This document shows, in pieces, positions 23,434-35,953 of a stretch of 64,000 bases of DNA (position 1 is the first letter of the stretch; each line of letters starts with the position of its first letter). This DNA is from Ceratorhiza oryzae-sativae. Its lineage: Eukaryota; Basidiomycota; Agaricomycetes; Cantharellales; Ceratobasidiaceae. The notes beneath the pieces were generated by a model that was given only the letters and a program-made list of their open reading frames with translations, was not told where the DNA came from and did not search any database. The stretch is taken from positions 1,054,001 through 1,118,000 of the forward strand of contig JARWMV010000238.1 in assembly GCA_030998015.1 (NCBI GenBank). Direction: 5' to 3'. The position numbers were made by a program, and so were the translations under genes.

Positions 23434-25709
23434 TTGTCATCAACAGTGATGACACTCCCTGCACCAGAGCCAGTTGCAAACCCCCTGACTGGGACCCCAG
23501 TTGGGACTACTGCCCACCAAAGTGGGCTAAATGCACTGGCGACAACATTGGCTAGCATCAATGTTGATACTGACATAACAATAGGTACCAGTGAGGATGC
23601 TGGTGTAACATGCCCTCAGGGCTACCAGGTGAGCAGTTGTACTGCTCAGGCCAACTACATGGCTAACAGGCAGGTGGAGACTGTCCAATTGCAAATGGGG
23701 ATTGCATGACTATGCAATGAATTGACTTGGGCAGAGCAGATGATCAAGATATCACAAGAGGAAACCCACAACATGCAGGAATTTTATACAATTGCCCAAA
23801 AGACAGTGGAAGAGTTACATGTGGATATGAAGGATCTGTGCAAAGACCTATCAACATATCATTGAGAAGCTCACCAAGCTGAAGAAACACTTGACCAGGA
23901 GCATGAACAATGCCAACTAGATTGCAACAACTTCATCAAGCAGATTGATGAGCTACATCAAGCCTGCTTGCAGGATTAATTGACACTGAGCTCTATGGCA
24001 CCACCATGACAGGTCCTGGGTCTGTATGAAGACCTGTTGCATTATGAAGAAGAGGATGATGACCTCTACACTGACATGCCAATTAACCCATCAGCCTCAC
24101 TCCCAGAGCCAGTGCAACCAGCTGCTCAACCTGATGTGCCAGTGCTGCTGGCCCACATTACCACACCCAGCAGGGTAGCACCAGTCACACCAGCCCTGCT
24201 GACACCTCCTGTCTCAGGCCCTTCTCAGGGCCACATACATACTCAGGAGTAACCTGAGATCTCCCTGTGAATCTGCATGGGAGTGGTGTGTATCATGGCT
24301 ATACCCAATCTGAGGCTGCATATAGGCCAGTACCAGAGGTCACACTGGTACCCCTGGGCCAAGCAGGAGCCTCACATGAGCCTGAGGTGGATCCCTCAAG
24401 CAGTCTGAAGTATAGACCAATGGATGAGTTGCACTTGAGCAACAGGTATGCACCCTGGGGTGGTACCAGGTTTGGTTTCAGCTGCAGACATGGTGGGTGG
24501 ACATTGTTCTGTTCAAAGTCCAGCTGAAGGGCAGACATAGCAAGCTTTGAGGGATCCTCCCTCAAACAAGGTCCATGGTGGGTGGTCAATACCAACAACC
24601 CTGAGGGGGTGGCATTGTGGCATGCACACAACATGCAAGAGATACACTCTGTTTTTAACAGGCTGTCTTTGACCTGGGTTGACTTGACCCTCTTTAGCCT
24701 CCAGCAAGGCCTATTGCAACAGGCACATCTTGTGCCTCATGAATACAGGTCTGTGGCTCTCCAAGAGGTGATCTGCATTGGCATGCTCCTCAAGCATAAT
24801 TACAACCACCCTGTACCAGGCTTGGACCATGAATTGCCAGGCATGCAGATTGGCAAGGATGGGATGCCTGGTAGGGTTGACATGTCTGTACTGTGCTTCA
24901 TGCAGGCAATCCATCCTAGTGGACAGTTTTCACTTGCTCAATGCATTGAGCAAGTTATGTTTGATGTGTTTTCCTGCCCAGCAACTTATGAGCAGGGTGT
25001 GGCTCAGCTAGATGCTACCACATCTAGGGATATATTCAGCAATCCACTGAATGCAACTGTTATTACAGACAAGACATGTATTAATGCATTGTATTTCCTG
25101 ACTCTTGAGTTGGTAACTCCCCTCCAAGTCACACAATGGCTCTGGAGGACCCTCCATCTCCCCTGGTCAATTGCCTGGGTAACCTTTGAGCCATTCTATC
25201 AATGGTGGGTGCAACACACTGTTGCCACCTGACAATTGGCTGACCTAGCCAACTCTCCTGGAGTCCCAGAGGACATTGTGTTGTTCACTCAGATGGCATT
25301 GGCTCCAGGTCAGGTTTTGTCCATGTGGCAAAACTTTGTATTCCACATGCAACACTCATTTGCAATCTGTGACTTGGAACAGATGTGCTGGGCTGACCCT
25401 GTCCAAACCCTTGGGTACTGGGCTATCCCAGTATTCCCAGCTCCATTGCTGACTGCACATACACAGTCTAAAATCCTCTGTGCAGACTTGTCACACAGTG
25501 ACATAGACAGCATATATGTCACCTGGATCCCAGAAAACACCTGGGCAATGTTCTTGCTGAACTTGCTGCAGCTCTCTCTGCCTGGGGCTGAGAGGACATG
25601 CTGCCTAGCTTGTCTGCACCAGCAATTGCTAGTGCTGCTATGCCTGCCTCATCAGTACAGCCGATGGATGACTTTATGGACTCTGCCAATTGAGTCCTCA
25701 GGGGAAGGG
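23434..25709 (+). pseudogene. Long 3' ORF of family H, unknown function
   Basis: A frame starting MSSTVMTLPAPEPV continues, with TGA interruptions at about 23707 and later, through a strongly helical, coiled-coil-like region (about 23720-23990, e.g. KTVEELHVDMKDL). It then passes an acidic/proline-rich segment (open 24037-24252) and, after a frame change, two long open stretches (24582-25232 and 25236-25709). The second part is Trp- and Leu-rich. I recognise no enzyme motif. Position after integrase suggests an accessory or displaced Gag-like protein. Most stops are TGA and could be decayed CGA. Confidence 0.5.
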
Positions 25710-25901
25710 CATAAGGATAGTGGTCACATGACTGCTTTTACTTCACATATGTGTCACTTTCCTGATGTATGAGTCCAGTCTTGTTTTTTCTACCACTTTG
25801 TTTTCACTCAAGTGAATATTATACTATGTACACATGTTCTATTGCAGTGCAAGCCAGCCTAAGACCTGAAGTACAGTTTTATTGAGGGCAGAGCCCTTAC
25901 A
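25710..25901 (+). repeat. Family H 3' LTR (192 bp)
   Basis: Same length and sequence as the 5' LTR, except that the first bases read CATAAGG in place of TGTAAGG. It ends CCCTTACA and directly joins the truncated B LTR. Confidence 0.75.
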
Positions 25902-26254
25902 TCTCTCCATTGTAACTTGGAGCAAGGGGTGAGTTATCATGTGACCCTGAGACCTTTTGTGGCTCTATAAGATTTGGAGCTGCAACAACCCTAAGAGTGA
26001 CTTACCTGACACTTGTTTACACCACATGTGACATGTAACATACTGCAGACTGCAGAACAGTCTGACTCATACCTTGAAGGGTATATGCCTCATTGAAAGC
26101 AAGCCTGTGGACCCCAGCTTGCTTGATCCATCAACCATAGGGATAATTTGTATGTACTACATAAATACTATCAATATATGCTGCAAATTACCACTGACAA
26201 TGTAGCCACTACTTAAGGAATCAATAGAGACAAGGGGATGGTGGGGTCCCAACA
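25902..26254 (+). repeat. Truncated 5' LTR of old B element
   Basis: It matches the last two thirds of the 3' LTR at 40099-40627, ending GGTCCCAACA. The first part is replaced by the H LTR. The following leader resembles that of young B (AAGCAAGC, then AGTGGC near 26280). Confidence 0.8.
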
Positions 26255-26610
26255 TTCTAAAGCAAGCTTCACACCTAACCAGTGGCAAGACACAAATATG
26301 TAGCACAGATATTAAGGGCCAAGAACAAGATATACTGATCAACCTCTGTGTTACATAAGAGAACATTAAGAAACCATGGCACAGCAGAACACAGGAAGGA
26401 ATACAAGATCCATGAGCCAAGCATCTCACCACCCACAAACAGAGTCAATACAACCCCCACAACAGGATACACTGAAAGCTGATGAGTAACCCAGATAACA
26501 CCTTCACCAGAATGCCAGGGGCAATACACTGCATGAGGCCAGTACCACTGTTCCAACCCTCTTGCCAAAGGCCAATCAACATCAGGCAGGACCCTCCAGG
26601 GGAGGCAGGA

Positions 26611-27340
26611 TGTAATGACCTACTCAGCAGTCATAACAGAACCAGGGAGTCAATCTACTATGAGTAGCATTACCTCCCAAGGCAAACAGGTGGTAAACAA
26701 GATCATGTGACCTCAGCACTTATCTCAGCACTTACCAAGTTGCTCCTCTTAAATCTCTCCCTTGTAATGAGGAGCAAGGAGCAAGTTGTCACATCACCCA
26801 GGTGCTTAGTTGAGTGCTTACTAAGTTGCTCCTCTTAAATCTCTCCTTCATAATGAGGAGCAAGGAGCAAGTTATCACATGACCTTGGTGCTTATCTCAG
26901 TGCTTACCAACTCACTCCCCTTAAATCTCTCCTTTGTAATGAGGAGCAAGGAGTGAGTTATCACATGACCTCAGTGCTTAAATCTTGTGACACTGGGACC
27001 TTGCAGAGCTCTATAAGATTCAGAGCCACAACAACCCTAAGAGCAACTTACATAAGGGTCATAGACAATCACATGAGGTATCAACACTGTTTACTCATGG
27101 CCAAGCCACTCATGTGAACTGTAAACACTGTGGACTGTGGAAAGGTCTGACTCATGCCTTGTGGAGTATATAAGAAATAGGGAGCAAGCTGGAGGACCTC
27201 AGCTTGCTTTATCTCATCCACCACAGGGACCTGAACCATACACTGTAGAATAGAGACACACAATAGATAGAAATAGACAATACAATTGACTTAGCCACTA
27301 CTTAAGGAAGACCAGAGGATAGTAACAGGGGGTCTTGACA
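26611..27340 (+). repeat. Solo family F LTR with TSD cagga
   Basis: TGTAATGACCTACTCAGC ... GGGTCTTGACA. cagga occurs at 26606-26610 and 27341-27345. At 730 bp it is longer than the other F LTR because of a tandem array at 26711-26968. Confidence 0.9.
26711..26968 (+). repeat. Three tandem 86-bp units in the F LTR
   Basis: Units start at 26711, 26798 and 26883, with a partial fourth at 26969. Each holds GCTTA...GCTTACC, a GCTCCTCTTAAATCTCTCC tract, GAGGAGCAAGGAG and TCACATGACC. The unit is a CpG-decayed form of the young B LTR U3 (GGCGCTTA, GAGCGAGGAGCGAG, CACGTGAC). Confidence 0.85.
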
Positions 27341-27748
27341 CAGGACAACAGGAAACAAACCCTAATACAACACCATAGGTAACCTCACAACAAGACCCAG
27401 TGGATGAGTCAACCAATGCATTTGAAAATATGACCTGTATCATATATGAACAGAGGGCCAACCTACCCAACCTGGAAATACCTGAACCCCCACAAATGTT
27501 TTCAGACCCCTCTGGAAACATTACAGCACAACTGGTATGAGGGAGTCTAACTCCAAGAGTAACAAATCCAGACCAAGTAATTGCCACAGTGCTAAGAGGG
27601 GGATTATCCACATTAAGACAAAACACCCAGTGTGAGATACAATGTGCAATTGGGACTGCAGAATCAAACTGAAAATTTTTGGAACAACAAAACATAAAGC
27701 TTGATCAAATAGCAGTGGACACTGCAGGAGCTCACAACAATGGATATT

Positions 27749-28439
27749 TGTCACAACCTCTGAAAGCAGTTGTTGGGCTTTGCTTTACAAGTGGTGAATG
27801 CCCTTTACTAGGTCTGGGCTATGTCCTGACTACTGCTGATGCATGGCTTGTCTAGGCTTAATGCCTTGCATGTCTATTGTCTCATGACTTGACACTGTAT
27901 GCATTTATATGCTCATGGCTGATGGGCACCTGTCACTGAATAAGCAACTGTGGACAGTGCCTAAGTCAGATGGTTAGGGCTGGGGCTTGCAATGTGGCCT
28001 TGACTCAAGGCCCTGCTAGCCATTACTTAAGCTAATAAGTCAGCTAGGGACAGTTCTTCACACTGGATGCTTTAGAGGGGAATTGACAAGGTAGAGCAAG
28101 CTGGAGTAGACCAGCTTGCTCTCCTTGCTTTTATACCATTCTAACCAAGGGAGTGACTAAGCATACATGCAGGATGAGTAAGAATGAATGGCAGTGATCA
28201 GTCAGCTTGTTACTAATACTAGTGTGTCCATCAGTCGGTAGCAAGTAGCTAATAATAGTAGGATGAGTAAGGTGACTGGCAGGGATCAGTAAGTGAGTGA
28301 CTAATAATAGAATGTGGATCAGTAAGCAAATGGAGGTGCTTATTCATGGAGGGAAGATGGTCAACCCACAAGATAAAGGTGGTAAACAAAAGAAGGAAAA
28401 TGATGGTTAGCCATGAGACCTTGTTCATGGCTCATGACA
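27749..28439 (+). repeat. Solo family D LTR with TSD atatt
   Basis: TGTCACAACCTCTGAAAGC ... GGCTCATGACA, 691 bp. atatt flanks it at 27744-27748 and 28440-28444. The same LTR lies in reverse at 44247-61558, and a related fragment at 63713-63780. Confidence 0.9.
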
Positions 28440-28737
28440 ATATTATACAGCACAAGCAGCTCAAAAGGCAGAAACAAACACTCAGAACCTTGAAGGACAA
28501 ATGGAATGATTAACTTCAACTATCTGAGATATAAACAAGGCTCTGCAGGAGCAGGCAAAGGCAATAAAGGCTGCAAATAGCCACCTGGACAATTTGGAGT
28601 AACTTACCACAGCAATTGAGCAACAAACCACTGACCTGGTAAACAAGTTGAGGAAGGATACCACAACTGAAAGACCTTTGCCAGAACAACAGCAACAACC
28701 TCAAGGAGGCAGCATGCAATCTGAACCCAGCTCCCAA

Positions 28738-30758
28738 TAGGCCTGTCACTTGAGAAACCCACAGCTGGTATACCAGTGTTCTGTGTGTAAAAATACCTGC
28801 AAATACCTGCTGCAGGTTGCAGGTGCAGGTGCAGGTATGGCCCAAAACCTGCAGGTAACTGGGCAGGTAACCTGCGGTAACTTGCAAACAAGTGCTGCTG
28901 TACCTGCAGATACCTGTGTGGTGAGAGCAGCAAGAATGGCTGCAAGAGCAGAATGAGGTAACACAAAAGTTGCCACAATTGTTTGTAAATACCACTATTG
29001 AATAGGGTGAAATCTAGCTTTCCAAACATATATGACACATAGGCAATAAAAAATTTCTAAGGGAGGATCATAAGCAAACACATCTGGAAAATAATCCCCC
29101 CCAAAGTTCAGACTAGTGGCCACTTTCAAAACTCACCAAATACTTAAATTATATATATCATTAGTTGCACATGAGTTAGGAGAGCTCAAAGATATTGGTT
29201 TTGGCTTCATAGCATTACTGTAGCATAAGTTATAGGGGAAATACAGGGGGGGAAACCCCTAACATTCCAAAAACTACTAGTGAATCCCACTGTGCAAATG
29301 CTGCTCCCTTGTACTACATAGATGCAATAGGTATAAGAGATACTACCTACAAAATTTCAGCTCATTTGGAAAAGATTTAGAGGGTGAAACAGGGGAAACA
29401 TACCCCTGCATACTGAAATTACAGCTGAATCCCCTCTCCAGAATGTCTAAGGGAGTTTGAAGGGTTTCTGATGATCCAGATGGACTCAGAGCACCTTATA
29501 ACTGTAGTAATGTGACCTGTAATACTCATCTACATGTCCATTTGGTGAGTTTGCTTGTCCTAACCTGGGGGAACTGGGCATCAGCTGGAAATCATGGGAG
29601 AGGCAATAAGGTCACCTACATGGGACATAGTTATGAGCACAATGCTATATGATATAGGGGCTTTCTAATACTCTGAGTCCTCTCGAACCATTATATTTGC
29701 TTGGAAATGCCTCCTCAATGTTGAAATCAGGGCTGCATATTTGGGGATTATTTTCCAGGACAAAAGCCTTGCAGTCTCATGATTGAGATTTTTCCCACAT
29801 GTGATATGTATACCGTTGAAAAGCTGTAAATTTTGCGCATTTAATGATTACACAAGCTAACAGTTGTAATGAGTTTTGCAAAAGTGTCCCCCTTTTTGTT
29901 GAGACCCTTCCATCACCTAATCTCTGTTGATTGCTTGAGTAGTGGCTATGTTGTCAGTGGTAATTTGCAGTATATATTGATAGTATCCAGGTAGTATGTA
30001 TGGACAGTCCCTGTGGTTCATGAGATAAAGCAAGCTGGGGCCTACAGGCTTGCTTTCAATGAGTTATATACCCTTCAAGGTATGAGTCAGACTGTTCCAC
30101 AGTCTGCAGTAGGTTATGGGTCATGTGTGGTGTAAACAAGTATTAAGTAAGTTGCTCTTAGGGTTGTTGCAGCTCCAAATCTTATAGAGCTGCACAAGGT
30201 CTGAGGGTCACATGATTTAAGCACTGAGGTCATGTGATAACTCAATCCTTGCTCCAAGTTACAATGGAGAGAATTGCAGGAGCAAGTTAGGTAACCACCA
30301 TAAGTGCCAAGATCATGTGACAGTGATAAGTGCCAGGGTCAGTGCCAAGGTCATGTGACCTTGTTTGTAGCTTGTTTGACTTAGGAGAAAATGCTATAAA
30401 CTATAGGCTAATTCTCTTGTTATGTTATGGCTGTCTGTGCAGGTCATAACACTTTTAATGGATTCACCTCCATGCTGTTTGGGCTGTGATGGGTGCTAGA
30501 ATTTTTTGTACAGGATGAGTTATATATAATTAGAAATCTACCAATTTTTTCTATTTTATGGTACATACATAGTAAGCTTGTGGTGACACTTAACCACAGG
30601 TATACCTGCAACAGCAGGAATGCAGATAAAATTCTGGATACTGTGGGTATACTGGCATACTGGCTGCTGGCACAGGTGCAGGTTTGGGTAGGGTCTCAGG
30701 GCACTGGTTACTGGCTGCAGGTGTGGTTAACCAGCAAATTTCTTGCCTGACATCTCTA
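28738..30758 (+). mobile_element. Non-autonomous hAT-like element, copy 1
   Basis: The ends TAGGCCTGTCA and (reverse complement) TAGAGATGTCA form an imperfect 11-bp inverted repeat of hAT type. The 8-bp flanks gctcccaa (28730-28737) and gctcctga (30759-30766) become identical if both come from gctcccga by CpG decay. Dense CCTGCAGG/ACCTGC-type subterminal repeats lie at 28780-28920 and 30595-30725. No transposase is present. A 554-bp B-type solo LTR (29898-30451) is nested inside. Copy 2 at 38427-39922 is homologous but inverted. Confidence 0.8.
29898..30451 (-). repeat. Solo B-type LTR with TSD ctttt, inside hAT copy 1
   Basis: Plus strand TGTTGAGACCC ... GGTCATAACA, the reverse complement of the 40099-40627 LTR type. 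ctttt lies at 29893-29897 and 30452-30456. It is inserted after the hAT element, which was itself inserted into old B. Confidence 0.9.
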
Positions 30759-30766
30759 GCTCCTGA

Positions 30767-33103
30767 TTGCCATCTCCACCTGCCTTTGAGAGGAGTTCCT
30801 TCCAAAGGGAGCCCAGAGCCCAGCCCTTAATCACCCCTGTGGGCTGAGTAAGGACAGAGCCAGAAAAACCATCGTTTGTGAACCAAACCACCTTAGCAAG
30901 AGCAACTATCCCAAAAGAAGCCAGAGCCAAAAAGCCAGAAGCCTGAAACAGAAAGAAAGGAAAGGAAGTCAAGACCTTCTTGACCAAACAGAAATATACT
31001 TTGGGGACTATGAATAAGGAACCTTCAATGATAATTGAAAGATATCCATCACACTAATGAACATGAGTAGTGGGGATGCTGCCAATTGGGCACAAACATT
31101 CCTAAATAAGATATCTAACAAGGAGAACCATGAATTCCTCAAGTCTTGGTTGGCATTCAAGGCTGCATTCCTTATTAATTTCCAAGACCTGGTTGAAAAG
31201 GAAAAGGCAATCAGGGAATTGGGCAAGCTAACCCAAACAAGGGGTGCCCAGGCATATGCCACCCAATCCAGACCCTGGCCCAGGAAGTGGACTGGAATGA
31301 TGACACACTCATTGACCAGTTCAAAGAAGGACTGAAGCCAGAGGTCAGGCAGGAACTGCTGAGGATGTCAATGTATGGAGCAGGAGGCCAAATGACCTTG
31401 GAAGAATGGATTGCATTGGCATGCAGGGCAGATGATATAATATTCTCCAACAGGAAGCTTAATGCTGTTGGAAGCACAGGCCTAGGAGCCTCAAACTGGA
31501 ACTCACAAGGCAAGACATCCACAGGGACAAAGGGGCACACTGGACAGGTCAGGTCAAACACAACAAGCAAGCCAAACAACACAGTCAGGATACCCAATGA
31601 AGAAAAAGATCAGCAGAGGAAAGAGAAACTCTGCATCAAGTGTGGCAAGGCTAGACACATCATGTAGGACAGCCAAGGACAATGGACATACAACAAAAGC
31701 AACATTGTTGGCAAGGCAAGCACAGAAAAAGAGCTGACAACCATGAGATGGATTCCAAGTTGGAAAACTAGTAGGTCCACTGAATCCATGTCAGTAGACC
31801 TTGCAAATACTGCAGCAGCTAATGTATATTTTCTTAAGCAATCCAATAATTGATCAATAATATATACAACCATCAAGGGAATCATGGAACCAGCCAAAAC
31901 ACTGATAGATTCAGGGTCCTCTTGTAACTTCATGGATTCAGGATATGTCAAAAGAAAGGGAATCCTGACAGAGCAGTTTAAGGCTAACAATCAATAATTG
32001 CAATTGATGGAAAGGAAATCAAGGATGCAATTTCAGAAAAGACCAAACTGCAAATTGAAGTAGAAGGCAAAACACTAACGTGCACCTTTTACATAATGAA
32101 CTTAGGAGATAATGACATGATATTAGGTAAAGACTGGCTAGAAGAGGCCAAACCTGTGATTGAATGGAAAGACCTATCCATCTCATATAAAGACCATATT
32201 GCAGGCAAATCAGCTGAAGAAATACCCCTGATATCCCAAGAGTTCAGGGATTTCATAGATCTATTCCAAGAAGAAGGTTTTAGTGATCTTCCTAAACACT
32301 GATCATTTGACTGTGCAACAGACTTCATAGAAGGTGCAAAATTGCCTAAACCAGCAAAAGTCTACCCAATGACCCCAGCAGAGTGAGCAGCCTTAAAGGA
32401 GCACATTGACAAGGAGCTCAAGGATGGGAAAATAAGATGAAGCAAATCAACCATTGCTGCCCCCAGCTTCTATGTGAACAAAGCAGATGGGGGGCTGAGG
32501 TTGGTTGTGGATTATAGAAAACTGAACACCATTACCAAGCCAGACCAATTCCCTATGCCAGTACAAGAGGATCTCATGAAGAAACTGAAGGATGCCACAA
32601 TATTTACCAAGATGGACATCAGATGGGGGTTCAACAATATAAGGATAAAGGAAGGGGATGAATGGAAGACTGCATTCAGGAACAAGTACAGGATATTTGA
32701 ATACACAATAATGCCATTCAGTTTAAGGAATGGGCCATCAATATGGATGTGGTTCATAAGCTCCATATTTGAAGATCTCATAGATGTTTACATAGTTGTG
32801 TACATAGATGACCTCTTAATCTACTCCAACAATAGAGAGGAACATAAGGAGCATGTGTAGGAAGTCCTAGAACATCTTAGGAAGCACCACCTGTTCCTGA
32901 AACCACAAAAATGCAACTTCTTCACAACAAGGACCAGTTTCATAGGAATTGTCATAGACCCTGAAGGTATTTCCATGTCACAGGAAAAAATCAGGGAAAT
33001 TGTGGAATGGAAAGAGCCTACTACAATAAAACAAATCCAGTCATTACTAGGATTTGCAAACTTTTACCAAAGATTTGTACCCAACTTTAGTACCAAAGCA
33101 AAC
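30767..33103 (+). pseudogene. Old B gag C-terminus, protease and RT
   Basis: Collinear with young B 46620-48920. Capsid (31057-31335), zinc knuckle LCIKCGKARHIM where the last C is lost (31630-31665), and protease with LIDSGSS (31905). RT is open at 32474-32860 (KMDIRWGFNNIRIKEGDEWKTAF, then VVYIDDLLIYSNNREEH, active site YIDD). It ends in FANFYQRF at an A LTR. In-frame TAG, TGA and TAA codons interrupt it. The enzyme would have copied the element's RNA. Confidence 0.8.
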
Positions 33104-34405
33104 TGATATGGATTACTAACATTTTCTATTATTTTAGTCTGCCCTGCCAACCTCATTTGATGCCTCTGTAATTAAATTGTGAATTACTTGAATTTGTATG
33201 TGTCTCAACTGTGCTGTTTTGTATTCCATCAAATATTGAATATTCTCAGCTTTCCAATGGATATTTTATTCACTTTTTACAATAAGATCTCAGAGAGACA
33301 TAGAGGTTGCAATATTTCTGCTTATCAGGAAATATTGATTACAACATTGTACTGCTCATATCTCAGCAACTGCTTATGCTATCAATGTCATTTTATCCAC
33401 TATCTGTAGCTAATCTTTGGCAGTATCCTTCCCCAAAGATCATGGCAATCCACCAGATCCTTGTGCCAGAATGGTCTGAAGATCATTAGGATCTTACTGG
33501 ACCATCAATCAAGATCTATTGACTCCAGTGAGTCAGGAGAGCCTTCCAAATTGATCCAGAAGCTTCTCTGATTCACTTCATGACTCACTGAGATGTAGCC
33601 TCCATTCATTTCATGTATATACTATGATAATATGATCTACAAGCCAATAGCAGGTCCCAGATGCATCAATGCCTTCAATCCACACCCTATCTTTACTCTT
33701 TTATCCTATACTGGGCTAGGGTGTACCCCAGGTATAGCAGTACCCTCTTTTAATGATTGCACTGGCATGTAGGGATGTATTTGGCTCTGGAATGCCCTCC
33801 TCAGGGTATAAAAGGACCTCCTCTGAGGCCCTTCCAGACCACCTTCTGTTATTCAACCCAGACCAGTTATTGGTTTCTTTTCTCTTTCTATTTCTCTTGT
33901 CTGTGTGTGATTTCTTATATAGCTAGTACTGAGGAGTAGAGTACCATATTGGTTATATACTGTCTGATTCATTGTATCTTATATACAGAGATATATAAGG
34001 ATACAATATTGCCTGATTGAGTGTGACATTAAGTACCAGCTATTAGAGGAAATCTAAGTACCTGTAGCTGAGGAAGTACATGCATTAGGGATCCCTCCAT
34101 CTATCCAATAAGCTATCACTTAAGTCTAGTATTAAGATTAGTATGAGTTAGTCCAAGGGACTAGGACTGAACTACATTTAAGATATCTAAGGGAACCTGA
34201 CCATAGTAGTCTTGCTCTTTATACCTATAAATCAGTCAGTTTACACTGTGAAAGATTAAGACTACCTTGAGTGTTACTTGATAACATTGCAACTACTTTG
34301 AGCCTTCTTACTCTAGTCTAAGAAGTATTGAGTACAATTAGTGTATACTAACATATCTACATTTGCTTAATCTCTAGATATTCAAGTGTACCCTGACCCA
34401 TAACA
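33104..34405 (+). repeat. Family A LTR (1302 bp)
   Basis: TGATATGGATTACTAAC ... CCTGACCCATAACA. Left flank caaac and right flank gggaa differ. The left flank is RT and the right flank is the end of ORF3, so about 3 kb of old B was lost at this LTR. TATA and AATAAA signals as in the other copies. Confidence 0.85.
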
Positions 34406-34515
34406 GGGAACCAGAAAAGCTGGCACCAGGACCCACATCAGCAGAAGAATGGGAGGAATGGGAAAACATAGAGATGACAAAGGACCTGGAAGAGGCAGTG
34501 CAGGAAAAACTGCAG
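34406..34515 (+). pseudogene. Remnant of old B ORF3 (C-terminal 36 codons)
   Basis: The 110 bp between two A LTRs reads EPEKLAPGPTSAEEWEEWEN in one frame. It matches the end of young B ORF3 (EPTPDPAQEGVQTDWAKWED, around 51820-51885). This shows that the old copy carried ORF3 too. Confidence 0.65.
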
Positions 34516-35821
34516 TGTTACAGGTCAGAGTACACTTGAATATCTAGAGCTCAAGCAAATGTAGATATGTTAGTATACTCTAATCATACTCAATACTTCT
34601 TAGACTAGAGTAAGAAGGCTCAAAGTAGTTGCAATTTGATCAAGTAACACTCAAGGTAGTCTTAATCTTTCACAGTGTAAACTGACCAATTTATAGGTAT
34701 AAAGAGCAAGACTACTATGGTCAGGTTCCCTTAGATATCTTAAATGTAGTTCAGCCCTAGTCCCTTGGACTAACTCATACTAATTTTAATACTAGACTTA
34801 AGCAATAGCTTATTGGATAGATGGAGGGATCCCTAATGCATGTACTTCCTCAGCTACAGGTACTTAGATTTCCTCTAATAGCTGGTACTTAATGTCATGC
34901 TCAATCAGGCAATATTGTATCCTTATATATCTCTGTATATAAGATACAATGACTCAGACAGTATATAACTAATATGGTACTTTATTCCTCAGTACTAGTT
35001 ATATAAGAAATCACACACAGACAAGAGAGAAAATAGAAAGAGAAAAGAAACCAATAACCAGTCTGGGTTGAGTAACAGGAGGTGGTCTGGAAGGGCCTCA
35101 GAGGAGGTCCTTTTATACCATGAGGAGGGCATTCCAGAGCCAAATATATACATTCATGCCAGTGCAATCATCAAAAGAGGGTACTGCTATACTTGGGGTA
35201 CACCCTAGCCCAGTATAGGATAAAAGAGTAAAGACAGGGTGTGGATTGAAGGCATTGATGCATCTGAGACCTGCTATTGGCTTGTAGATCATATTATCAT
35301 AGTATATACATGTAATGAACAGAGGCTACATTTCAGCAAGTTGTGAAGTGAGTCAGAGAAGCTTCTGGATCAATTTGGAAGGCTCTCCTGACTCACTGGA
35401 GTCATTAGATCTTGATTGATGGGCCAGTTAGATTCTAATGATCTTCAGACCATGCCAGAGCAAGGATCTGGTGGATTATGACAATCTTCAGGCAGCACAT
35501 ACCACTGAAGATTAGCTATCAATAGAGCATAAGATTACTTTGATAGCATAAGCAGTTGCCAAGATAAGAGTGGTGCAATGTTGTGATCAGTATCTCTTGA
35601 TAAGAGGAAATATTGCAACCTCTATATCTCTCTGAGTTCTTAAGATAAAATCACAATAAAATATGAGTTGGAAAGAGGAGATTTTGTACTATTCAATGAG
35701 ACACAAATAGTACAAATTCAGACACATACAAATTCATTCAATTTCAAGAAAATTACAGAGGCATTGCTTGAGGTTGGCAGAGCAGACTAAAAATAATAGA
35801 AAATGTTAGTAATCCATAACA
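34516..35821 (-). repeat. Solo family A LTR, reverse orientation, TSD tgcag
   Basis: Plus strand TGTTACAGGTCAGAGTAC ... GTAATCCATAACA. tgcag is found at 34511-34515 and 35822-35826. Confidence 0.9.
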
Positions 35822-35953
35822 TGCAGCCACCCTTTGGAGGAGGGTCATCATGATTAAAGGTACCTGCAAATGACACAAACCCATTATGATACACAAACCT
35901 GTTACTACACACAAATTCTCAGGAACAATACATATATTCTTTAATGCAAGATG

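Larger units (their letters stand above)
20406..25901 (+). mobile_element. Family H Ty3/gypsy LTR retrotransposon, degraded
   Basis: Two 192-bp direct repeats, 20406-20597 and 25710-25901, bound the element. The left one starts TGTAAGG and ends CCCTTACA, a perfect short inverted terminus. Inside are an A LTR, an integrase/chromodomain remnant and a long degenerate ORF. Gag, protease and RT are missing. Flanks do not match (ataca and tctct), so the right end was truncated or rearranged onto the old B LTR. Orientation follows from the integrase. Confidence 0.75.
26375..28737 (+). pseudogene. Old B gag, N-terminal part in three pieces
   Basis: The pieces are 26375-26610, 27346-27748 and 28445-28737. 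The start ATG at 26375 (MAQQNTGRNTRS) aligns with the ATG at 45769 of the young copy. The third piece matches the coiled-coil end of young B Gag (AxEQxxTDLVNKLRK). Stops and frame changes are many. It is split by the F solo LTR and the D solo LTR and ends at hAT copy 1. Confidence 0.7.

Noticed and set aside
28750..28956. CRISPR-like short repeats (ACCTGC/CCTGCAGG) near hAT ends
   Set aside because: Spacing is irregular, units are palindromic and confined to subterminal parts of two transposons in a eukaryotic genome.
33757..33939. A 60-62 codon ORF found in several A LTRs (also 21590-21778, 34982-35167, 62535-62723)
   Set aside because: It spans the TATA/R region of the LTR and is repeated only because the LTR is repeated; it has no protein features and starts upstream of the promoter.
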